A stretch of DNA of 6,489 bases from an uncultured Cellvibrio sp. (GTDB taxonomy: Bacteria > Pseudomonadota > Gammaproteobacteria > Pseudomonadales > Cellvibrionaceae): NCBI GenBank assembly GCA_946481095.1, contig CAMLML010000128.1, positions 1-6,489 on the forward strand. The letters run 5' to 3'. The position numbers and the translations under genes were made by a program. Positions 1 through 6,489 of this stretch are shown piece after piece. The notes under the pieces were generated by a model. The model searched no databases. It saw nothing but the letters and a program-made list of their open reading frames with translations, and was not told the DNA's origin. The first letter of the stretch is position 1; each line of letters starts with the position of its first letter.

Positions 1-210
1 TTCGGTTTTAAAATTTAATGGTTGATACACAGGAATTTCTTTCGCGAGCGCAAGCTCTTTAACCGGACTGGCTGTTAGTTTTTTGCCACGGCCTGCAGGC
101 CTATCCGGTTGTGTGTAAACGGCTAATATTTTGTGCGGAGTATCAAGCAATGCTTGTAAATGTGCAGCAGCGAAATCCGGAGTGCCTGCAAAAATAATCT
201 TCAAAGGCAT
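1..210 (-). CDS. fmt: Methionyl-tRNA formyltransferase, N-terminal part (cut by window edge)
   Basis: Fmt transfers a formyl group from 10-formyltetrahydrofolate to methionyl-tRNA(fMet) in the cytoplasm, making the initiator tRNA. Only the first 70 codons are present; the gene runs off the left edge of the window. Visible are the first beta strand and glycine-rich turn, FAGTPDFA at residues 7-14, and the family's basic loop [12 protein letters not shown] at residues 34-45, followed by SPVK at 48-51. In the E. coli enzyme this loop contacts the tRNA acceptor stem. The ATG directly follows the TAA stop of def with no base between, so the two are almost certainly one operon and translationally coupled. 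A weak AAGG lies 11 bases upstream of the start, inside def. The def-fmt order is the standard one in proteobacteria. I see no sign of damage in the visible part. Confidence 0.95.
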   Translation of the reverse strand, partial: MPLKIIFAGTPDFAAAHLQALLDTPHKILAVYTQPDRPAGRGKKLTASPVKELALAKEIPVYQPLNFKTE

Positions 211-717
211 TTATTTTTCGGCCTTGTGTTTTTTCTCAAGCTTGCTGCGAATACGTGAGCGCTTGAAAGGAGAAATATGATCAACAAATAATTTTCCATT
301 CAAATGATCAAGCTCATGTTGAATGCAAGTCGCCAATAACCCTTCTGGCTCCAGCGTAAACTCTTCGCCTTTTTCGTTAAGTGCTTTCACACGAATTTTG
401 GCAGGACGAATCACTGTTTCGTAAAAACCCGGAACCGATAGACAGCCTTCATCGTACTCACAACTGGTGTCATCCAAAACTTCAACTTCCGGATTAATAA
501 ACACCTGTGGCTGATTTTTTTCTTCGCTGACATCAATCACCACCACACGTTGATGCACATTCACTTGTGTCGCCGCCAAGCCTATTCCGGGAGCGTCGTA
601 CATGGTTTCGAACATATCTTTCACAAGTTGACGAATAGAGTCATCCACTTGGGCAACAGGTTTCGCAACAGTGCGCAGGCGGGGGTCTGGAAATTCGAGT
701 ATAGGTAATAAGGCCAT
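211..717 (-). CDS. def: Peptide deformylase
   Basis: Peptide deformylase is a cytoplasmic metalloenzyme that removes the N-formyl group from new proteins, acting downstream of Fmt. The product has 168 residues, close to the 169 of E. coli Def. All three family motifs are present: GIGLAATQ at 44-51, EGCLS at 90-94 and QHELDH at 133-138. The metal ligands are therefore Cys92, His134 and His138, and Glu135 is the catalytic acid/base. The C-terminus is basic ([12 protein letters not shown]), as in the E. coli protein. The ATG at 717 gives the family's usual N-terminus, with PDxRLR at 11-15, but no convincing Shine-Dalgarno sequence lies before it. It is the first gene of the def-fmt operon, facing away from the LysM gene across a 156-base gap that should contain its promoter. 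Confidence 0.97.
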   Translation of the reverse strand: MALLPILEFPDPRLRTVAKPVAQVDDSIRQLVKDMFETMYDAPGIGLAATQVNVHQRVVVIDVSEEKNQPQVFINPEVEVLDDTSCEYDEGCLSVPGFYETVIRPAKIRVKALNEKGEEFTLEPEGLLATCIQHELDHLNGKLFVDHISPFKRSRIRSKLEKKHKAEK

Positions 718-873
718 GGTGTTTGTGACAAACTTCTAGTAAAAAGGTAATTCTGGCTGCTAACATGATGATCTAGCAGGATTTCTCCTCATCAATTTCA
801 AGCAGATTTGGATTTTCTCGACTATTATATACATCTAACTGTTCCAGAGCCGAATAAAACGGGATCGGTTTTT
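718..873. promoter_or_regulatory. Divergent intergenic region between def and the LysM gene
   Basis: This 156-base gap separates two operons transcribed outward, so it must contain promoters for both. For the plus strand the best -10 candidates are the overlapping TATTAT (823-828) and TATATA (826-831), about 45 bases before the ATG at 874; neither has a good -35 at 16-18 bases. For the minus strand only poor matches are visible. An interrupted inverted repeat, CTGCTA (757-762) and TAGCAG (774-779) with an 11-base spacer, lies near the middle. A small GTTTG-tga-CAAAC palindrome (721-733) sits just upstream of def. The placement of regulatory function here comes from gene orientation; the individual boxes are weak guesses. 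Confidence 0.45.
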
Positions 874-1947
874 ATGAAAAAACTATTTTTTGCTGTCGTG
901 ACTGTGTCGTTAATCAGTATTTTTGCTTGGGCTGAAGAGGTGGTACGCACCACAGGCACAGTCCTTCGTATGGATCACCCTAACGAATATGTAGTAAAAA
1001 AAGGCGATACCCTCTGGGATATTTCCGGCACTTTTCTTTCAAAACCCTGGCTCTGGCCAGAAATCTGGGAAATTAACCCGCAAATTGAAGACCCTCATTG
1101 GATTTACCCAGGTGACTTGATCCGCCTGGTATATCGTGAAGGCGAGCCGCGACTCACTCTTGAACGCACCACCAAACTTGCTCCAGGCGACAGAAGCGCA
1201 ATTAATGGTACTGATCGATTAAGTCCACAAGTTCGCTCCCAACGAATTGAAGACGCGATTACGACTATTCCGCTGGAAGAAATTGACCCATTCCTGTCCC
1301 GCAGCCGGATTGTTAATCCCGGCGATCTGGAATCGGCAGCTTATATTCTGCAGGGCTCCCAACAGCATTTAATTGTGGGTGAAGGCGATGCTGCCTACGC
1401 CAGAGGAAATTTTGGCGATAGCATTACCGCCTATGGTGTTTATCGCAAAGGAGAAGCCGTAATAGACCCGGTCACGCGCGAACTATTGGGTGTTCATGCC
1501 CAGGGCGTAGGTAATGTGAACGTAGTTACTGTTGCTAACGATATAGCCACCCTGAATGTTGCTCGCTCTTATGAGGAAATTCGCCCTGGCGATCGTCTGT
1601 TGCCCAGTGATAACGAAGTGTTAACCGCCATATTTGAACCCTCAGCACCTGATGCCGATATTTCCGGTTTGATCATAGGGGTTGAAAAAGGTGTGACCCA
1701 AATAGGCAAGCTGGATGTTGTTTTCCTGAACAGAGGAGAGAGAGAAGGCTTGCAGGTTGGCAATGTGCTGGCAATCTACAAAACTGGCGAAGTGGTGGCA
1801 GACAGAGTTAAAGGTGATAAAGTTGCGCTGCCCGACGAACGTGCAGGACTGTTAATGGTCTTCCGTACCTTTGAAAAAATGAGTTTTGCACTGGTTCTGG
1901 AAACTGATCGCCCTCTTGCTGTGGGCGATAAAGTCCGAAACCCATAA
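874..1947 (+). CDS. tsaP: Secreted LysM peptidoglycan-binding protein, TsaP type
   Basis: The 357-residue protein begins with a typical signal peptide: MKK, a hydrophobic stretch at 4-19 and an AWA cleavage motif ending at residue 20. It should therefore act in the periplasm. A LysM domain follows at about 39-85, with GDTLWDIS at 44-51, NPQ at 68-70 and IYPGDLIRL at 77-85; LysM binds peptidoglycan glycan strands. The rest, about 150-355, resembles the FlgT-C-like domain of TsaP, ending in PLAVGDKV. In Neisseria and Myxococcus TsaP associates with the type IV pilus secretin and anchors it to the wall; the Pseudomonas homologue PA0020 sits in the same place before dprA. An upstream TTG at 808 is in frame, but it would put 22 polar residues before the signal peptide, so the ATG at 874 is chosen. 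GGGA at 861-864 is a modest ribosome binding site. The LysM call is firm; the tsaP name rests on architecture and synteny. Confidence 0.85.
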   Translation: MKKLFFAVVTVSLISIFAWAEEVVRTTGTVLRMDHPNEYVVKKGDTLWDISGTFLSKPWLWPEIWEINPQIEDPHWIYPGDLIRLVYREGEPRLTLERTTKLAPGDRSAINGTDRLSPQVRSQRIEDAITTIPLEEIDPFLSRSRIVNPGDLESAAYILQGSQQHLIVGEGDAAYARGNFGDSITAYGVYRKGEAVIDPVTRELLGVHAQGVGNVNVVTVANDIATLNVARSYEEIRPGDRLLPSDNEVLTAIFEPSAPDADISGLIIGVEKGVTQIGKLDVVFLNRGEREGLQVGNVLAIYKTGEVVADRVKGDKVALPDERAGLLMVFRTFEKMSFALVLETDRPLAVGDKVRNP

Positions 1948-1966
1948 TTTTTATTTGCACACTATC

Positions 1967-1971
1967 AAGGA
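1967..1971 (+). promoter_or_regulatory. Ribosome binding site of dprA
   Basis: AAGGA lies six bases before the ATG at 1978. It supports that start over the ATG at 1971, which is in another frame and overlaps the site itself. Confidence 0.7.
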
Positions 1972-1977
1972 TGATTT

Positions 1978-3141
1978 ATGAACCTCTCCCACGCTCTTTT
2001 TGCTCCTCTTTTTCTGCAACGTTTGCCCGAAACTGGCGCCGGTATTTACTGGCGCCTATTGGATGCATTCGGTTCAGCCGAACAAACCCTGCAAGCGCCT
2101 TTGGCTCATCTGCAAAATATTTTAAAACCTGCTGCCCTGGATGCCGTAAAAGCATTTCAACAACACCCAGAATCCCACCCGATCACCCAATTGGTCTTGG
2201 CTGATATAGAACGGATTGGCGATCAATCCGACATTCGCTTGCTAAAATTTGAAGAAGCGGATTATCCGGAACTGTTGCGACAAATCACCAACCCGCCTCC
2301 TTTTTTATTTGTGCGAGGAAATTTGAACTGTTTGAATTTGCCGCAAATTGCGATTGTCGGTAGCCGCAATCCCAGCAGTGGAGGCAGCGAAAATGCCGAA
2401 CGATTTGCACATTATCTGGCAAGTCAGGGCTTTGCGATTACCAGCGGCCTGGCTTTGGGAGTTGATGGTGCAGCACATAGAGGCACTCTGGCAGCATGGG
2501 GAAAAACCATTGCAGTGATGGGCACGGCAGTTGACCGAATTTACCCCGCTCGCCACAGAGCTCTGGCACAAGAAATTATCGAAAAAGGCGGTGCTCTGGT
2601 CGGTGAATTTCCATTAGGTACAGGCTCCTATGCCGGTAATTTTCCACAGCGTAATCGCATTATCAGCGGATTGAGCCTTGGAACATTGGTGGTTGAAGCA
2701 GCACTGCAAAGTGGATCCTTAATTACGGCCCGGCTAGCACTGGAACAAAATCGTGAAGTGTTTGCAATCCCCGGTTCAATTCACAATCCATTGGCAAAAG
2801 GTTGTCACCAATTAATTCGACAGGGCGCAACTCTGGTAGAAACCGCACAGGATATTCTCGATCAATTAAATGGTTTGATGAGCTTCAAATGGCAAGAAGC
2901 ACAACAAAAACTGGATTTATCTTCACCGGAAAAAACAACCGCAAAATCGACAGATTTAATTCCTGAAAGCAGTAGCGATACCGACAAGGTTTTCAATGCT
3001 ATGGGTTATGATCCGGTGACACTGGATGCGTTGATTGAACGAACAGAACTACCCGTTAATCAATTAATTACCCAATTGACGCTGTTGGAACTGTCAGGAA
3101 AAATTGAATCACTGGGCGGAAGTTACCAGCGAGTCTGTTAA
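1978..3141 (+). CDS. dprA: DNA processing protein DprA (Smf)
   Basis: DprA binds single-stranded DNA entering the cell by transformation, protects it and loads RecA on it. At 387 residues it is the usual length for a proteobacterial DprA with all three domains. Residues 1-70 form the variable SAM-like N-terminal part. The extended Rossmann fold spans about 85-292, with IVGSR at 126-130, SGLALGVDGAAHRG at 156-169, FPQRNRIISGLS at 222-233 and GSLITARLALEQ at 246-257 followed by REVFAIPG. A polar linker rich in Ser, Thr and Lys (about 305-335) leads to a C-terminal winged helix (about 336-387). It follows the TsaP gene by 30 bases and is probably in the same transcript. The neighbouring pilus-anchoring gene is a related activity, since type IV pili take up DNA. 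The order is conserved even in species not known to be competent, so it does not prove transformation here. Confidence 0.96.
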   Translation: MNLSHALFAPLFLQRLPETGAGIYWRLLDAFGSAEQTLQAPLAHLQNILKPAALDAVKAFQQHPESHPITQLVLADIERIGDQSDIRLLKFEEADYPELLRQITNPPPFLFVRGNLNCLNLPQIAIVGSRNPSSGGSENAERFAHYLASQGFAITSGLALGVDGAAHRGTLAAWGKTIAVMGTAVDRIYPARHRALAQEIIEKGGALVGEFPLGTGSYAGNFPQRNRIISGLSLGTLVVEAALQSGSLITARLALEQNREVFAIPGSIHNPLAKGCHQLIRQGATLVETAQDILDQLNGLMSFKWQEAQQKLDLSSPEKTTAKSTDLIPESSSDTDKVFNAMGYDPVTLDALIERTELPVNQLITQLTLLELSGKIESLGGSYQRVC

Positions 3142-3147
3142 ACTGCG

Positions 3148-3174
3148 AACCGAAAATAATTGTTAATTTCGGTT
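3148..3174 (+). promoter_or_regulatory. Perfect hairpin just before tsaC
   Basis: AACCGAAA (3148-3155) and TTTCGGTT (3167-3174) are perfectly complementary and enclose an 11-base A/T-rich loop. The stem ends six bases before the tsaC ATG, so in mRNA it would cover the region where a ribosome binding site should lie; no clear Shine-Dalgarno sequence is visible outside it. No T tract follows the stem, so it is not a standard terminator. It could modulate tsaC translation, act as an mRNA processing site, or be a DNA operator; nothing visible decides between these. Confidence 0.4.
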
Positions 3175-3180
3175 ACCAAG

Positions 3181-3771
3181 ATGAATGCATCAAATCCCTG
3201 GATATTGCATCCACGAATTCGTATTGGCGCCTCGGTGATTAAGTCGGGCGGCATAGTGGCTTATCCAACAGAATCAGTTTGGGGACTGGGCTGTGACCCA
3301 TTTAATCCACGCGCAGTTGATCGTTTGTTACAAATCAAACAACGCCCGTTACACAAAGGTGTGATTTTATTAGCAGCCGATTTTGCACAAGTAGAAGAAT
3401 TACTCGCGCACTTATCACCTGAACAAATCGCAACATTAAAAGCCAGCTGGCCAGGCCCTGTGACCTGGTTAATTCCAAATACCGGTTCTATTAAGAAAAA
3501 AATCCCCGAGTGGATCTGCGGTCAATATCCTGCTTTTGCATTGCGTGTTACCAAACATCCAATCGCCGCCGCATTAGCGAAAGCAGCAGGCAAACCCATA
3601 GTGTCAACCTCGTGCAATCCAAGTACCCAATTACCGGCAAAAACCATACATCAAGTACACAAATATTTTCCAACACAACTGGATGCCATTGTTACGGGTA
3701 ATTTGGGCGGAAATAAAAATCCGACAGAAATACGCGATTTATTAACTGGAAATATTATTCGAGCAACTTGA
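3181..3771 (+). CDS. tsaC: L-threonylcarbamoyladenylate synthase TsaC
   Basis: TsaC makes threonylcarbamoyl-AMP from threonine, bicarbonate and ATP. TsaBDE then uses it to form t6A at position 37 of ANN-decoding tRNAs, an essential cytoplasmic step in most bacteria. The 196 residues match the short TsaC type (E. coli 190), without the extra Sua5 domain. Visible motifs are AYPTESVWGLGCDP at 27-40, the KxR...KG element KQRPLHKG at 53-60, WPGPVTW at 90-96, ALRVTKHP at 120-127, STSCNPS at 142-148 and NPTEIRDLLTG at 180-190. The nucleotide-binding STSxN motif has Cys at its variable position and Pro where many relatives have Leu, which looks harmless. The ATG at 3181 gives the E. coli-like N-terminus; an in-frame TTG at 3160 would start inside the hairpin and has no ribosome binding site. 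It lies 39 bases after dprA. Confidence 0.95.
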   Translation: MNASNPWILHPRIRIGASVIKSGGIVAYPTESVWGLGCDPFNPRAVDRLLQIKQRPLHKGVILLAADFAQVEELLAHLSPEQIATLKASWPGPVTWLIPNTGSIKKKIPEWICGQYPAFALRVTKHPIAAALAKAAGKPIVSTSCNPSTQLPAKTIHQVHKYFPTQLDAIVTGNLGGNKNPTEIRDLLTGNIIRAT

Positions 3772-3790
3772 TTGATTTTTTTGTGCTTTT

Positions 3791-4859
<1,069 letters not shown>

Positions 4860-4863
4860 TTTT

Positions 4864-4870
4864 GGAGAGA
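4864..4870 (+). promoter_or_regulatory. Ribosome binding site that fixes the GTG start of aroE
   Basis: GGAGAGA lies just after the hemF stop codon, with six bases between its GGAG and the GTG at 4874. It supports GTG over in-frame starts further upstream inside hemF (for example 4775). Confidence 0.75.
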
Positions 4871-4873
4871 AAA

Positions 4874-5692
4874 GTGACCGACCTCTACGCTGTATTTGGC
4901 AACCCGATTGCACAAAGTAAATCACCTATTATTCACGCTGAATTTGCCAGGCAAACAGCGCAGGATTTACAGTACACCAAGGAATTAATTCCACTGGATA
5001 CATTTGCTGAATCTGTCAAAAAATTTTTCGCAAATCCAAATGGAAAGGGTTTGAATATTACCGTTCCTTTTAAAATCGACGCGTTTAATCTGGTTAACGA
5101 ATTAACACCTCGCGCCAAAATTGCAGGCGCAATCAATTTTATTGCCAAACAATCCAACGGAAAACTATTAGGTGACAACACTGACGGTATCGGCATGGTT
5201 AAGGATATGCTCAGCATGAATTGGAAAATCGCAGATAAAAAAATATTGGTCCTCGGCGCTGGTGGTGCTGTGAGAGGCATATTACAACCCCTATTGGATC
5301 AAGCCCCTGCCATGATCACGATTGCCAATCGCACACTCAGCAAAGCCGAAGAACTGGTTAATCATTTTCAAACAAAAAAAATTAACGCTACTGAATACGC
5401 ACAATTATCTGGAAAAGAATTTGATTTAATTATCAATGGAACATCCGCCAGCCTACAGGGTGACTTACCACCACTACCAGAAAAAATACTGTCATCAACA
5501 GCATGTTGCTACGACATGATGTACAGCGCAGAACCCACTGTGTTTTTAAAATGGGCGCAACAAAATAATGCTGCTCACATTGCGGATGGCTTGGGGATGT
5601 TGGTGAATCAGGCAGCTGAGGCGTTTTATTTGTGGCGGGGGGTTAGGCCCGAGGTAGAAGATGTGATTATAATGCTGCGCAAAAAGCTTTAA
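4874..5692 (+). CDS. aroE: Shikimate dehydrogenase (NADP+)
   Basis: AroE reduces 3-dehydroshikimate to shikimate with NADPH, the fourth step of the chorismate pathway to aromatic amino acids. With the GTG start it has 272 residues, the same as E. coli AroE, and begins TDLYAVFGNPIAQSKSP, the normal family N-terminus. The shikimate-binding SKS is at 15-17. The catalytic pair is Lys67 (in NITVPFK) and Asp104 (in GDNTDG). The Rossmann loop GAGGAVRG is at 128-135, and the NADP phosphate-binding NRTxxK at 152-157 has Lys where E. coli has Arg. CCYDMMY (211-217) and ADGLGMLVNQAA (237-248) complete the site. It is 14 bases after hemF, a neighbour order shared with Pseudomonas, so the two are probably co-transcribed. 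Its TAA ends at the base before the stop of the convergent membrane-protein gene, leaving no room for a terminator between them. Confidence 0.97.
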   Translation: MTDLYAVFGNPIAQSKSPIIHAEFARQTAQDLQYTKELIPLDTFAESVKKFFANPNGKGLNITVPFKIDAFNLVNELTPRAKIAGAINFIAKQSNGKLLGDNTDGIGMVKDMLSMNWKIADKKILVLGAGGAVRGILQPLLDQAPAMITIANRTLSKAEELVNHFQTKKINATEYAQLSGKEFDLIINGTSASLQGDLPPLPEKILSSTACCYDMMYSAEPTVFLKWAQQNNAAHIADGLGMLVNQAAEAFYLWRGVRPEVEDVIIMLRKKL

Positions 5693-6361
5693 TCACTTCC
5701 TGTTCAACACCGCCAATATCAACACCCAAAAACACAACACCAGATTAAACAAAGGGATTTGTAAATCCGATGGCATGCAATAGACAAAACTAACAGCAGG
5801 TAACCAGACTATCCAGTTGGAGATAATATTGGCCGGGAGAGTGACTGATAAAAACTGGTGATCCATATTCTGGCGTGTTGCTTTCCATTTGAAATTATTT
5901 TCAATCCAAAGATAAACAATAGAACTCATCGGTGCAGCCCAAAATGCGCTGTAGATAAACTGGTCTATCAACACTTTGGTAGCGAGAGTTTGAAAGTTGG
6001 ATTCATTGCCGAACAAGTAACCTTGAAACTGATAGAAGTAGTCAACCTCAACACCTTTAACTGCCCAGAACAAAACATAAAACAAAAACAACAATTTAAT
6101 TGGTTGTTCCGGTTTAAAACTGCGCGAGAAGTACAAATAAAGAAATGGTATCAAACCACCAAAAATTGATGTCGCTACCGCAGAGTACACCCAACCTTGT
6201 TCCTGTTTCAGTTCGGCAAATAAATTGAACACCGGTTTGGCTGCAGGCACAAAAAAATACAGCGAAACCATAATGCCTGCAAAAGTCTGTAACACTAATC
6301 CAGGTTTCAGATTTTTTTTGAGTGCGGTGATTGCAGCGGATTTGATGGGTTGGAAGTTCAT
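5693..6361 (-). CDS. Six-segment membrane protein, Mpv17/PMP22-like
   Basis: The product has 222 residues and about six hydrophobic segments (roughly 21-41, 57-78, 88-104, 130-152, 175-196 and 200-219), so it should lie in the inner membrane. It has no cleavable signal sequence. The second half resembles the Mpv17/PMP22 family as I remember it: KVLIDQ at 129-134, like KMLLDQ in human MPV17, then NWIVWLP at 182-188, like NWxVWTP in PXMP2. Pro197, Asn206 and Trp212 keep the same spacing as the P...N...W of PXMP2. The N-terminal GD...Q pattern of eukaryotic members is not evident. Those proteins sit in mitochondrial and peroxisomal membranes and are thought to form channels; the role of a bacterial member is unknown and I propose none. 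The ATG at 6361 is preferred over a TTG at 6391 that lies inside a repeat. The gene appears to be alone, converging on aroE. Membrane protein is certain; family membership is moderately likely. Confidence 0.8.
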   Translation of the reverse strand: MNFQPIKSAAITALKKNLKPGLVLQTFAGIMVSLYFFVPAAKPVFNLFAELKQEQGWVYSAVATSIFGGLIPFLYLYFSRSFKPEQPIKLLFLFYVLFWAVKGVEVDYFYQFQGYLFGNESNFQTLATKVLIDQFIYSAFWAAPMSSIVYLWIENNFKWKATRQNMDHQFLSVTLPANIISNWIVWLPAVSFVYCMPSDLQIPLFNLVLCFWVLILAVLNRK

Positions 6362-6365
6362 TTTT

Positions 6366-6376
6366 CCCCTCTCCCT
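6366..6376 (-). promoter_or_regulatory. Ribosome binding site supplied by a repeat
   Basis: Read on the minus strand, AGGGAGAGGGG followed by AAAA leads into the ATG at 6361. The purine-rich run is the inner end of the stem-loop repeat at 6366-6406, so the repeat itself provides the only visible Shine-Dalgarno-like sequence of the membrane-protein gene. Confidence 0.5.
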
Positions 6377-6406
6377 AACCCTCTCCCACAAGGGGAGAGG
6401 GAACAG
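6366..6406 (-). repeat. GC-rich stem-loop repeat, copy 1
   Basis: A perfect 9-bp stem, CCCTCTCCC (6379-6387) with GGGAGAGGG (6393-6401), encloses a 5-base loop. On the minus strand the stem-loop is followed by TTAGGGAGAGGGG. This is the common type of dispersed extragenic repeat that translates as LSPCGRGLGRG-like peptides. It differs in sequence from the element at 3791-3888 but has the same plan of stem-loop plus TTAGGG. It forms an inverted pair with the copy starting near 6464. Confidence 0.75.
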
Positions 6407-6463
6407 AATGTGCCATCTTCAAAAATAGTCAGTAAAAAGAAAATATTGTTCATGCGGAGATCT

Positions 6464-6489
6464 GCTCCCTCTCCCTTGATGGGAGAGGG
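6464..6489 (+). repeat. GC-rich stem-loop repeat, copy 2 (cut by window edge)
   Basis: CCCTCTCCC (6467-6475), loop TTGAT, and GGGAGAGGG (6481-6489) form a 9-bp stem that ends exactly at the window edge. It is the inverted counterpart of the copy at 6366-6406; the flanking bases TGCTCCC match TGTTCCC of the other copy. The TTAGGG part would lie beyond the window. The 57 bases between the copies (6407-6463) are A/T-rich and may contain the promoter of the membrane-protein gene on the minus strand. Confidence 0.7.

Noticed and set aside
721..733. GTTTG-tga-CAAAC palindrome next to the def start as an operator
   Set aside because: A 5-bp dyad with a three-base centre is too short to support a specific regulator without conservation data.
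646..766. Minus-strand ORF starting at an ATG (764-766) and running into def in another frame
   Set aside because: It has no ribosome site at usable distance and its peptide is cysteine- and proline-rich without similarity to anything I know; def explains the region.
808..873. In-frame TTG start for the LysM protein, 22 codons upstream of the ATG at 874
   Set aside because: It would place a polar, proline-containing segment before a textbook signal peptide, and its span overlaps the likely promoter -10 region.
1971..2204. 77-codon plus-strand ORF overlapping the start of dprA
   Set aside because: It is a shifted frame inside dprA, its ATG overlaps the dprA ribosome binding site, and the peptide has no recognisable features.
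6362..6391. TTG start at 6391 adding ten residues to the membrane protein
   Set aside because: The added residues (WERVRERGK) are the translated repeat, and the ATG at 6361 has a purine-rich ribosome site at suitable distance.
6225..6428. 67-codon plus-strand ORF over the end of the window
   Set aside because: It is antisense to the membrane gene and ends in a repeat-encoded SLTLSHKGRG peptide, a familiar false ORF from such repeats.

Overview
The window looks like a housekeeping stretch of a gammaproteobacterial chromosome with moderate GC content. The gene order def-fmt (minus strand) diverging from LysM gene-dprA-tsaC-hemF-aroE (plus strand) matches the near-origin region I know from Pseudomonas aeruginosa (PA0018-PA0025). 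The protein sequences and the lower GC fit a relative such as the Cellvibrionaceae. That family-level placement is an inference and was not tested.

Layout: bases 1-717 carry the start of fmt and all of def on the minus strand; the two genes abut exactly. Bases 718-873 are a divergent intergenic region that should hold both promoters. On the plus strand follow a secreted LysM protein (TsaP type, 874-1947), dprA (1978-3141) and tsaC (3181-3771), with 30- and 39-base gaps. Bases 3772-3950 hold no gene but contain a compound palindromic repeat of about 98 bases, in the place where Pseudomonas has qor. hemF (3951-4859) and aroE (4874-5692) are 14 bases apart and probably co-transcribed. A minus-strand gene for a six-segment membrane protein (5693-6361) meets aroE stop to stop with no base between them. 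The last part, 6366-6489, holds two inverted copies of a second GC-rich stem-loop repeat, and the last copy is cut by the window edge.

Functionally, def and fmt handle the formyl group of initiator methionine. TsaC makes the precursor of the t6A tRNA modification. DprA loads RecA on incoming DNA in transformation, and TsaP anchors the type IV pilus secretin to peptidoglycan. HemF and AroE serve haem and shikimate biosynthesis. All catalytic motifs checked are intact.

I see no new multi-gene system here. The most unusual item is the membrane protein at 5693-6361: its second half carries the pattern of the Mpv17/PMP22 family, which is best known from eukaryotic organelles. Its ribosome binding site appears to be supplied by the neighbouring repeat. 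A perfect 8-bp hairpin just before tsaC and the two repeat families are the other points of interest.
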